Of a stretch of 44,513 bases of DNA, positions 24,274-31,265 are shown piece after piece. Position numbers and translations under genes: made by a program. The first letter of the stretch is position 1. Every line of letters begins with the position of its first letter. The stretch covers positions 1 to 44,513 of the forward strand of contig NZ_JABCPZ010000068.1 in assembly GCF_013283785.1 (NCBI RefSeq), read 5' to 3'. The notes beneath the pieces were generated by a model. It did not search any database and had not been told where the DNA came from. It saw only the letters and a list, made by a program, of their open reading frames with translations. Source of the DNA: Nonomuraea antri. GTDB taxonomy: Bacteria > Actinomycetota > Actinomycetes > Streptosporangiales > Streptosporangiaceae.

Positions 24274-25230
24274 GTGCGAGAATTAGCATGGGGAATCGCG
24301 GCGACGGGCGGGATCGCGCGGACGGTCGGCGCGGCCATCGTGGCGGAGCCGGGCATGCGGGTGGCCGCGGTCGGCTCTCGTGATCTGGGCCGGGCCGCGG
24401 CGCTGGCCGCCGAGCTGGGCGCGCCGGCCGCGTACGGCAGCTACGCCGAGCTGTGCGCCGACCCATCGGTCGACGCCGTCTACGTGGCCACCCCGCACGC
24501 CCAGCACCTGGAGGTGGCCGCGGCCGCCATCGCCGCGGGCAAGGCCGTGTTGTGCGAGAAGCCGCTGGCCGCGACCGTGGCCGACGCCGAGCTGATGGTC
24601 AAGCTGGCCCGCGAGGCCGGGGTCTTCCTGATGGAAGCGATGTGGATGCGGTTCAACCCGCTGATCCGCATGCTGGCCGCCGACCCGCGCTTCGGCGAGA
24701 TCCGCTCGGTGCACGCGAGTTTCGGCTTCACCGCGCCCTACGACCCGGCGCACCGGCTGTGGGCGCCCGAGCTGGGCGGCGGTGCGCTGCTCGACCTGGG
24801 GATCTACCCGTTCGGGCTGGCGCAGCTGCTGCTCGGCATGCCCGCGGAGATGCGGGTGACCGGCTCGCTGGCGCCCAGCGGGGTGGACGCCGAGGCGGCC
24901 GGGGTGCTGGCGTACCCGGGGGGCCGCTGGGCGCTGGTGGAGACCTCTTTGCGCGGGGATTACCCGAACCGGGCCAGCGTGGTGGGCACGCACCTGCGGG
25001 CCGACATCGAGGCGCCGTTCTGGGCGCCGGAGCGGATGGTGCTCAGCGGGCCGGGGCTGGAGCGGCCGGAGGAGCACGTGCTCGACCCGGCCGACAACGG
25101 GTACGCGGGTGAGCTGCGCGAGGTGCGCGACGCGCTGGCCGCGGGCCGCACGGAGAGCGCCGTCATGCCGCTGGACGAATCCCTGGCCATGATGGGGCTG
25201 CTGGCCGACGCGAGGCGCCAGATCTCCTAG
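24274..25230 (+). CDS. Gfo/Idh/MocA-family oxidoreductase
   Basis: A 318-residue NAD(P)-dependent sugar or cyclitol dehydrogenase-type protein. The Rossmann start is GIAATGGIARTVGAAI and the family EKP signature is E95-K96-P97 (LCEKPLAAT). The C-terminal beta-sheet domain contains MWMRFNPLI and GGGALLDLGIYP, with the conserved Asp of the active site. It lacks a signal peptide, so it is cytoplasmic. GTG at 24274 is used; no strong ribosome-binding site is visible, suggesting coupling to the AKR gene 18 bases upstream. The pair may handle sugar alcohols or glycoside-derived ketones, but nothing in the sequence fixes the substrate. Confidence 0.9.
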   Translation: MRELAWGIAATGGIARTVGAAIVAEPGMRVAAVGSRDLGRAAALAAELGAPAAYGSYAELCADPSVDAVYVATPHAQHLEVAAAAIAAGKAVLCEKPLAATVADAELMVKLAREAGVFLMEAMWMRFNPLIRMLAADPRFGEIRSVHASFGFTAPYDPAHRLWAPELGGGALLDLGIYPFGLAQLLLGMPAEMRVTGSLAPSGVDAEAAGVLAYPGGRWALVETSLRGDYPNRASVVGTHLRADIEAPFWAPERMVLSGPGLERPEEHVLDPADNGYAGELREVRDALAAGRTESAVMPLDESLAMMGLLADARRQIS

Positions 25231-25337
25231 CGATAGATAACCGGATTTGCCAGCTCTTGCCTCATGTATTACCTTGTGGGCAATCACGCGGCAGATGTCC
25301 GGTTTATCCGGATTTGTCCAACCATCGCAAGACACAT

Positions 25338-25354
25338 CACAGGATCGTCCTGTG
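25338..25354. promoter_or_regulatory. Palindrome just upstream of the riboswitch
   Basis: CACAGGA (25338-25344) and TCCTGTG (25348-25354) are perfect 7-bp arms around TCG. It immediately precedes the c-di-AMP riboswitch core, so it may be an operator over the promoter or an early leader hairpin. Confidence 0.4.
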
Positions 25355-25486
25355 ACCGCTGAATCCGCCCGCAGGGGCAGAACCGGGGACCCACCGTCCT
25401 TTGGGGTGAATCGGCACACTACGTGCCGTAGGGCAGCTTCCACGTCCGAACCCGTCAGCTAACCCGGTAAGCGGCATGGAAGCAAG
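25353..25486 (+). promoter_or_regulatory. Cyclic di-AMP riboswitch (ydaO/yuaA class)
   Basis: The leader of the CHAP gene carries the conserved blocks of the ydaO class in order: CCGCTGAATCC (25356 on), GGGGACCCA (25385-25393), TTTGGGGTGAATC (25400-25412), then CCGAACCCGTCAGCTAACC (25446-25464) and GGTAAGCGG. CCGCT (25356-25360) pairs with AGCGG (25470-25474) to close the P1 stem. In actinobacteria this class represses cell-wall hydrolase genes when c-di-AMP is high; the ribosome-binding site AGGAG follows at 25485-25489. Confidence 0.93.
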
Positions 25487-25500
25487 GAGCAATCCCCTCG

Positions 25501-26193
25501 ATGGCCAAGCACCGTCTCACCCGTGCCCTGAAGTCCGACTATGCCCGCGTCGCCATCGGCGCCGGCGTCATCGCCTCCGTATTCACCCCGATCGCCGCCA
25601 CCGCTGACACCGTCCAGACGCTGTCGGTGGCGCAGCAGAGCGCCGCGAACGGCGCCCAGACCGCCGTCCAGGCCGCAAAGCCCGAAGAGGCTCAGGTCAA
25701 CGTCACCGCCCAGCAGGTGCTCGAACTCGCCAAGGCGCAGGTCGGCACCTCCGAGAACGCCCAGGGCGGCGGCACCAAGTTCCAGCAGTGGTACGCCGCC
25801 TCGCCCCGCGCGCTCGAGACCGTCGCCCGCGACGGCGGCAACCCCCGCGCCTACCTGAACGCCGCCTGGTGCTCGATGTTCGTCTCCTGGGTCGGCGAGC
25901 AGACCGGCGCCCGCACCCAGGTCGGCTGGGACGCCTGGACCGTGGCCCACGCCAAGTGGTTCTCCGCCAACGACCGCTGGGGCAGCGAGGCCAAGCCCGG
26001 CGCCGTGGTGTTCTTCAACTGGCGCGGCAGCAAGAGCATCAGCTCGGTGCAGCACGTCGGATTCGTGGTCAAGGACAACGGCGACGGCACCATCTCCACG
26101 ATCGAGGGCAACACCGGCAACGGCAAGGTCGAGGAGCGGACCCGGCCCAAGTCGCAGGTCGTCGGCTACGGCTACCCCAAGTACGCCGCCTGA
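25501..26193 (+). CDS. Secreted CHAP-domain peptidoglycan hydrolase
   Basis: A 230-residue exported protein: a signal peptide (about residues 1-35, ending ATA), a low-complexity Ala/Gln/Val linker, and a C-terminal CHAP domain (about 68-228). The catalytic set is C124 (AAWCSMFVSW), H185 (QHVGFVV) and E202 with N204 (TIEGNTGNG). CHAP enzymes act as amidases or endopeptidases on peptidoglycan. Expression is controlled by the c-di-AMP riboswitch in its leader, tying wall cleavage to the second messenger, and a strong hairpin ends the transcript. The ATG at 25501 is 11 bases after AGGAG. Confidence 0.93.
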   Translation: MAKHRLTRALKSDYARVAIGAGVIASVFTPIAATADTVQTLSVAQQSAANGAQTAVQAAKPEEAQVNVTAQQVLELAKAQVGTSENAQGGGTKFQQWYAASPRALETVARDGGNPRAYLNAAWCSMFVSWVGEQTGARTQVGWDAWTVAHAKWFSANDRWGSEAKPGAVVFFNWRGSKSISSVQHVGFVVKDNGDGTISTIEGNTGNGKVEERTRPKSQVVGYGYPKYAA

Positions 26194-26208
26194 CCCCCAA
26201 GGATCGCC

Positions 26209-26241
26209 ACGAGCGCGCACTCGCCCCGGGTGCGCGCTCGT
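26209..26241 (+). terminator. Strong terminator hairpin after the CHAP gene
   Basis: ACGAGCGCGCAC (26209-26220) pairs perfectly with GTGCGCGCTCGT (26230-26241) around a 9-base loop, 16 bases after the stop codon. No T-run follows. It can act on both strands, since the next gene converges. Confidence 0.75.
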
Positions 26242-26261
26242 CCCGTTCGCGCCGGCCAGTG

Positions 26262-26341
26262 GACGAGCCGGTCAGTAGACGAGCCGGTCAGTAGACGAGC
26301 CGGTCAGTAGACGAGCCGGTCAGTAGACGAGCCGGTCAGTA
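26262..26341. repeat. 16-bp tandem repeat, five exact copies
   Basis: The unit GACGAGCCGGTCAGTA is repeated at 26262, 26278, 26294, 26310 and 26326, all identical, with a degenerate partial copy before and after. The last copy contains the stop codon (TGA on the minus strand at 26338-26336) of the adjacent mycothiol-dependent-type enzyme gene, so every unit carries a copy of that stop region. This looks like recent tandem expansion of the gene's 3' end. Confidence 0.95.
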
Positions 26342-27172
26342 GACGATCGACACGATGTGGCAGACGGCCGCGCCGAGGCGTTCGTCCCCTTCCAGCCCGG
26401 CCCGTTCCAGGGCGGTCTCCGGCTCGATCCCGCGCGTGCACAACAGCCAGGCCGTCTCCGGGTCGAGCCGCACCACCGCGGCCGGGGTCCCCGCGGGCGC
26501 GGGGGCGAGTGACCAGCGGCCGTTCCCCGCGGTGACCGTCCAGGTGCCGCCGCCCGGGCCGTCGACGTCCACCCGCACCTGGACGCCGTCCTCGGCGGGC
26601 GTGTCGCGCAGCGTGTGCGGCAGCGCCCGCATGAACGTGTCGAGCACCAGGCCGAGCGCCGCCGGGTCAGGGTCGGTGCCCAGCCCGGTGGCGTGCCTGA
26701 TCTGCTGGCGGTGCGTCCAGTGCTCGGTGAACTCCCTGGCGCAGTCGAGCCACAGCGGCGCGGGATCGACCCCGGCCCAGTTGACCCCGAGCGCGGGGGC
26801 GTGCGGGTCGGAGGTGCGGAACAGCTCCGCGATGGCGGCCCCGGTCAGCTCCAGCGTGTCCGTCAGGGCGCGCGGGCTGAGCCTGGCGCAGGCGTCCACC
26901 CATTCCTGGTTGGTGCGGTGGATGTAGGCCGCCAGGCCCTCGCCAGGCAGGAAGGGCGGCCCGTCGCGGTGGCCGTCGCGCTGCATGGACAGGCGCGCGT
27001 AGTCGTCGCCGAGCAGGTGGGCGGCCACGTCGCGCACGCTCCAGCCGGGGACGGCCGGCGACCGCCAGCCGCCGGGCGGCAGCGCGCGCAGGTCGCCGAG
27101 CAGCGCGGCGCGCTCGGCGGCGAACCTGTCACGCGCGTCGATCACGGGCCCCAGCCAGGAGAAATCCGTCAT
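26336..27172 (-). CDS. Maleylpyruvate isomerase-family mycothiol-dependent enzyme (DinB fold)
   Basis: A 278-residue protein of the DinB/MDMPI superfamily. The N-terminal four-helix bundle carries a likely metal triad: H52 (DVAAHLLGDD), E150 and H154 (FTEHWTHRQQIR). The C-terminal domain is a beta-rich SCP2-like module (VTAGNGRWSLAP, AAVVRLDPETAWLLCTRG). Relatives use mycothiol in isomerisation or detoxification, but most members have no tested activity. The ATG at 27172 gives the normal N-terminus WLGPVIDARDRF. The gene's 3' end lies within the 16-bp tandem repeat. It is 44 bp downstream of ligA on the same strand. Confidence 0.88.
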   Translation of the reverse strand: MTDFSWLGPVIDARDRFAAERAALLGDLRALPPGGWRSPAVPGWSVRDVAAHLLGDDYARLSMQRDGHRDGPPFLPGEGLAAYIHRTNQEWVDACARLSPRALTDTLELTGAAIAELFRTSDPHAPALGVNWAGVDPAPLWLDCAREFTEHWTHRQQIRHATGLGTDPDPAALGLVLDTFMRALPHTLRDTPAEDGVQVRVDVDGPGGGTWTVTAGNGRWSLAPAPAGTPAAVVRLDPETAWLLCTRGIEPETALERAGLEGDERLGAAVCHIVSIVY

Positions 27173-27216
27173 CCGCCCGATACTCGCAGCGCCGGGCGGG
27201 GCCGGGCAAACAGGTT

Positions 27217-29304
27217 TCACAGCATGTCGGCCACCAGGGCGGCGAACTCCTCCGGCGTGGCGATGCGCACGCCCAGGCTCTCCGCCTTGGCCCGCTTGGA
27301 CCCGGCCTTCTCCCCCGCCACCAGCAGCGAGGTCTTGGCCGACACGCTGGAGGACGCCTTGCCGCCGGCCCGTTCGATCAGCTCGTTCATCTCGTTGCGC
27401 GACAGCGTCTCGAGCGGGCCCGACATCGCGCCGGTGACGACCACGGACATGCCGGTCAGCGGCAGCACCACGCTCACCACGGCCTCCCCTTCCGCGACGG
27501 CCGCGACGGCGGCGACCTCGGCCGGGACGAATCCCGGCTCCTCCATCGACACGCCGGCCGCGACCAGCTTGTCGATGAGGACGGCCAGCTCGGTCAGCTC
27601 GGCGACCACGACCGGCGCCTTCTCCGGGCCGATGCCCTCCACCGCCTGGATGGCCTCGGCGTCGGCGGCGCGGATGGCCGCCATGGAGCCGAAGTGCCTG
27701 GCGATGCGGCGGCTCATCGAGCGGCCGGTGCCGCGCACGCCCAGCGCGCAGAAGACCCGGCTGAGCGGCCTGGTCTTGGCCAGTTCGAGCGCGGCCAGCA
27801 GCTTGTCCGTGCTGATCTCGCCCATGCGGTCGAGCCCGAGCAGCTGCTCGCGGGTGAGGAAGAACAGGTCGGCGAAGTCCTCGATCAGGCCGGCGTCGAG
27901 CATCTGCTTGACGCGGTTCTCGGCCAGGCCCTCGATGTCGAGCTGGTCGCGGCCGACGGCGTACTGGATGGAGGCGATCGCCTTGCAGGAACGGCCGAGC
28001 ACGCAGCGCCACCGCTCCTGGCTGCGGTCGATCTCGCCGCCGCAGTTCGGGCAGACCTCGGGGATCGGGATGGGCCGCTCCTCGCCGGTGCGCAGGTGCA
28101 CCACCGGCGCCTCGACGCGCGGGATCACGTCGCCCGCCTTGTAGACGACCACACTGTCGCCCAGCATGAGGCCGCGCCGGCCGATGTCGGCCACGTTGTG
28201 CAGGGTCGCCGCCTTGACGATGCTGCCGTCGAGCTCGACGGCCTCCAGCACGGCGGTGGGCGCGATGACGCCGGTGCGCCCGGTGTCCCACACCACGTCG
28301 AGCAGCTTGGTGATCTTCTCGGTGGCCGGCAGCTTGTAGGCCACCGCCCAGCGCGGCGCCTTGGAGCTGGTGCCCGCCTGCACCTGGTCGGCGGCCAGAT
28401 CCGCCTTGACGACGATGCCGTCGATGCCGAACGGCAGCCCGGCCCGCGCCGCCGCGATCTCCTCGATCCTGGCCTGGATCCGCTCCACCTCGCTGGCCAC
28501 GATGCCGGCGACCGGGGTGGCGGCGGTGGTCTGGGCGCCCTGCCCGGCCACCCAGGCCATGATCTCGCTGTGCGGCTGTTCGCGCAGGCGTACGGCCAGC
28601 TCGGAGGTGTCGCCGGGCATGGGCAGCGCGCCGTAGGCGAAGTAGGTCAGCTCGCACACGTACGGCCGCTCGCGGGTGCGCAGCGTGCCCGCGGCGGCGC
28701 TGCGCGGGTTGGCGAACGTGGTGCCGTCGTGGGCCTGGCGCTTGGCGCAGGCGTCCTCGAACTGGGAGGTGGTCATCATGACCTCGCCGCGCAGCTCCAC
28801 CGTGACCGGGTCGGCCAGGCGATCGGGCAGGCCCACGATGGTGCCGATGGCGTGCGAGACGTCCTCGCCCTCTGCGCCGTCGCCGCGCGTGACGAGCTGC
28901 ACCAGCCGACCGGCGCGGTAGCGCGCGGCGATGGCCAGGCCGTCGAGCTTGGGCTCGACGCTCCACTGGGTGACGGGACGGCCGAGCCTGCGCTCCAGCC
29001 CGGCGGCCCAGTCGATGAGCTCCTGCGCGCCGAAGACGTTGTCGAGCGAGAGCATGGGCGCGATGTGGCGCACGTCGCCGACCGCCGCTCCGCCGGCCAC
29101 CTTGCCGGTGGGCGAGGTCGGCAGAACCTCGTCGGGGTGCTCGCTCTCGTAGGCCTGGATGCCGCGCAGCAGGCGGTCGTAGGCGTCGTCGTCCAGCGGC
29201 GACTCGCCGTTGGAGTAGTAGGCGGCGGACGCGTCGAGGGCGAGCTGTACGGCCTCGGCGTAGGCGGCCTGGTCGGCGAGAAGCGTGAGGGGTGCGTCAC
29301 TCAT
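27217..29304 (-). CDS. ligA: NAD+-dependent DNA ligase LigA
   Basis: A 695-residue ligase with the full domain order: domain Ia (YYSNGESPLDDDAYD), adenylation domain with nucleophile K119 (VEPKLDGLA), OB fold, a four-cysteine zinc finger (CPNCGGEIDRSQERWRC followed by a further Cys), helix-hairpin-helix repeats and a C-terminal BRCT domain (MSVVVTGAM...). It seals nicks in replication and repair. The ATG at 29304 starts MSDAPLTLLAD; an open frame to 29493 has no ligase similarity. The housekeeping actinobacterial ligA is usually near mnmA and the gatCAB genes; neither is present here, and domain Ia deviates from the usual YYxxDxP pattern, so this may be a second copy. Confidence 0.93.
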   Translation of the reverse strand: MSDAPLTLLADQAAYAEAVQLALDASAAYYSNGESPLDDDAYDRLLRGIQAYESEHPDEVLPTSPTGKVAGGAAVGDVRHIAPMLSLDNVFGAQELIDWAAGLERRLGRPVTQWSVEPKLDGLAIAARYRAGRLVQLVTRGDGAEGEDVSHAIGTIVGLPDRLADPVTVELRGEVMMTTSQFEDACAKRQAHDGTTFANPRSAAAGTLRTRERPYVCELTYFAYGALPMPGDTSELAVRLREQPHSEIMAWVAGQGAQTTAATPVAGIVASEVERIQARIEEIAAARAGLPFGIDGIVVKADLAADQVQAGTSSKAPRWAVAYKLPATEKITKLLDVVWDTGRTGVIAPTAVLEAVELDGSIVKAATLHNVADIGRRGLMLGDSVVVYKAGDVIPRVEAPVVHLRTGEERPIPIPEVCPNCGGEIDRSQERWRCVLGRSCKAIASIQYAVGRDQLDIEGLAENRVKQMLDAGLIEDFADLFFLTREQLLGLDRMGEISTDKLLAALELAKTRPLSRVFCALGVRGTGRSMSRRIARHFGSMAAIRAADAEAIQAVEGIGPEKAPVVVAELTELAVLIDKLVAAGVSMEEPGFVPAEVAAVAAVAEGEAVVSVVLPLTGMSVVVTGAMSGPLETLSRNEMNELIERAGGKASSSVSAKTSLLVAGEKAGSKRAKAESLGVRIATPEEFAALVADML

Positions 29305-29409
29305 AAAGGCATCATCCCGGACGACACCGACAATTCCCCAGGCCGAGGGGTGACGTAGTGGCAAGGTTGCGCAAAGAATGGCCTGTCCATCGAAGAGGGA
29401 GACCGTGAC

Positions 29410-29850
29410 GTGAAGTTCATGATCGTCGGCAAGGGGAACGCGGAGACCGAGGCCGGGGTGCTGCCCAGCCAGGAGGTGGTCGACGCGATGCACGCCTTCA
29501 ACGAGGAGCTGACCAAGGCCGGGGTGCTGCTCGCCGCCGAGGGGCTCTACCCCAGCTCGCGGGGCGCGCAGATCTCCTACAGCAGGGGCAGCGGCAGGGG
29601 CACGGTCATCGACGGGCCGTTCGCCGAGGCCAAGGAGCTCATCGCGGGGTTCTGGCTGATCCAGGTGAAGTCCAGGGAGGAGGCCCTGCAGTGGGCGCTG
29701 CGGGTGCCCATCGTCGACAGTGAGGAGGAGGGCATCGGGCTGGACGTCTGGCAGGTGTTCGACGCCTCCGACCCGATCGACGAGTCCCTGAGCCCGGCGG
29801 AGGCCGAGCAGGAGGCCGCGCTGCGCGAGCGTCTCAGCGACCCCTCCTGA
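29410..29850 (+). CDS. YCII/DGPF-domain protein linked to an ECF sigma factor
   Basis: A 146-residue cytoplasmic protein of the YCII-related/DGPF family. It has MKFMIVGKGN at the start, the DGPFAEAKELIAGFWLIQV signature at about 61-79, and a C-terminal acidic tail. In the ECF42 sigma factor group such DGPF proteins are regularly encoded next to the sigma gene and are likely targets or partners. Its biochemical role is not established. The start is GTG at 29410 behind a GAGGGAGA sequence. A hairpin separates it from the sigma factor gene. Confidence 0.88.
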   Translation: MKFMIVGKGNAETEAGVLPSQEVVDAMHAFNEELTKAGVLLAAEGLYPSSRGAQISYSRGSGRGTVIDGPFAEAKELIAGFWLIQVKSREEALQWALRVPIVDSEEEGIGLDVWQVFDASDPIDESLSPAEAEQEAALRERLSDPS

Positions 29851-29863
29851 CCGTCACCGGTAC

Positions 29864-29900
29864 GAGCCCGCCTGCCCGGCTTGCGAGGGGAGGCGGGCTC
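29864..29900 (+). terminator. Hairpin between the DGPF gene and the sigma factor gene
   Basis: GAGCCCGCCT (29864-29873) pairs with AGGCGGGCTC (29891-29900) around a 17-base loop, a perfect 10-bp stem. It may terminate the DGPF transcript or attenuate the sigma gene; the right arm abuts GGGGAGG, a possible distant ribosome-binding site of the sigma gene. Confidence 0.55.
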
Positions 29901-29908
29901 CTGGTGTC

Positions 29909-31180
29909 ATGGGCCGCGTGACGGCTTCCCAGGCTCACCCGGCCCTTTCCCAGACGCATCGGGCGATCGAGGCGGTATGGCGGATGGAGGCGGCCAGGCT
30001 CATCGCCGGCCTGGCCAGGCTGGTGCGCGACGTCGGGCTGGCCGAGGAACTGGCGCAGGACGCCCTGGTGGCGGCGCTGGAGCAGTGGCCGGACGGCGGC
30101 GTCCCGAGCAACCCGGGCGCGTGGCTGATGACGGTGGCCAAGCGCCGCGCCGTCGACATGATCCGCCGCCAGGAGCGCTACGAGCGCAAGCTGGCCGAGA
30201 TCGGCCGCCTGCTGGAGGACGAGGAGGAGGAGCCGCCGGACGTCGACGAGATCCAGGACGACCTGCTGCGGCTGGTGTTCACCGCCTGCCATCCGGTGTT
30301 GTCGACCGAGGCCCGGGTGGCGCTGACGCTGCGCGTGCTCGGCGGCCTGGCCACCGACGAGATCGCGCGGGCCTTCCTGGTGCCGGAGCCGACCGTGGCG
30401 CAGCGCATCGTGCGGGCCAAGCGCACGCTGGCCGACAAGCAGATCCCGTTCGAGGTGCCGCAGGGCGAGGAGCTGGCCGGGCGGCTGGCGTCCGTGCTGG
30501 AGGTCATCTACCTGATCTTCAACGAGGGTTACGCGGCCACGGCCGGCGACGACTGGATGCGCCCGGGGCTGTGCGCGGACGCGCAGCGGCTCGGCCGCGT
30601 GCTGGCCGGTCTCATGCCGAAGGAGCCCGAGGTGCACGGCCTGGTGGCGCTCATGGAGATCCAGGCGTCGCGGGCCGCGGCGCGGGTGGGGCCGTCCGGC
30701 GAGCCGATCCTGCTGCTGGAGCAGGACCGGTCGCGGTGGGACCGGCTGCTCATCGGCCGCGGGCTGGCCGCGCTGGAGCGGGCCGAGGAGCTGAGCGAAC
30801 GGCTCGGCCCCTACGCGCTGCAGGCCGCGATCGCCGCCTGCCACGCCCGCGCGCTCGACCCCGTCGACACCGACTGGCCGCGCATCGCCGCGCTGTACGA
30901 GGAGCTGGCCGAGCTCTCCGGCTCGCCGGTGGTTGAGCTGAACCGGGCGGTGGCGCTGTCGATGGCCTACGGCCCGGCGGCCGGGCTCGACCTGCTCGAC
31001 CAGATCGCCGGCGAGCCCGCGCTCCAGGGGTATCACCTGCTGCCGAGCGTCCGGGGCGACCTGCTGGTCAAGCTGGGGCGCCGGGCGGAGGCGCGGGCGG
31101 AGTTCGAGCGGGCCGCGGCCATGACGCGCAACGCCCGCGAGCGCACCCTGCTGCTGGACCGCGCCGCCGCCTGCGCCTGA
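29909..31180 (+). CDS. ECF42-type RNA polymerase sigma factor with C-terminal extension
   Basis: A 423-residue sigma factor. Residues 20-90 are region 2 (EAARLIAGLARLVRDVGLAE, then NPGAWLMTVAKRRAVDMIRR). Residues 125-185 are region 4 (STEARVALTLRVLGGLATDE, PTVAQRIVRAKR). The last 230 residues are the helical SnoaL-free TPR-like extension (DUF6596 then repeats) that defines the ECF42 group, including NEGYAATAGDDW and the LNRAVALSMAYGP segment. No anti-sigma gene is present; in this group the extension is thought to be regulatory. The start may be ATG 29909 or GTG 29918. The DGPF partner upstream fits the group. Confidence 0.9.
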   Translation: MGRVTASQAHPALSQTHRAIEAVWRMEAARLIAGLARLVRDVGLAEELAQDALVAALEQWPDGGVPSNPGAWLMTVAKRRAVDMIRRQERYERKLAEIGRLLEDEEEEPPDVDEIQDDLLRLVFTACHPVLSTEARVALTLRVLGGLATDEIARAFLVPEPTVAQRIVRAKRTLADKQIPFEVPQGEELAGRLASVLEVIYLIFNEGYAATAGDDWMRPGLCADAQRLGRVLAGLMPKEPEVHGLVALMEIQASRAAARVGPSGEPILLLEQDRSRWDRLLIGRGLAALERAEELSERLGPYALQAAIAACHARALDPVDTDWPRIAALYEELAELSGSPVVELNRAVALSMAYGPAAGLDLLDQIAGEPALQGYHLLPSVRGDLLVKLGRRAEARAEFERAAAMTRNARERTLLLDRAAACA

Positions 31181-31265
31181 GCCGGACATCGTTAGGCGAT
31201 CGTAATATGAGTCTTGTTCATGTTTGTCTATCGTTCCCATCACCCCCCACTGATGGAGCACGCCG

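Noticed and set aside
26262..26341. Repeat array considered as CRISPR
   Set aside because: The five units are directly adjacent with no spacers, and no cas gene is in the window.
26336..28966. A long minus-strand frame joining ligA antisense-frame sequence to the DinB-fold enzyme
   Set aside because: Upstream part is Arg-rich shadow sequence of ligA. The ATG at 27172 gives a normal N-terminus.
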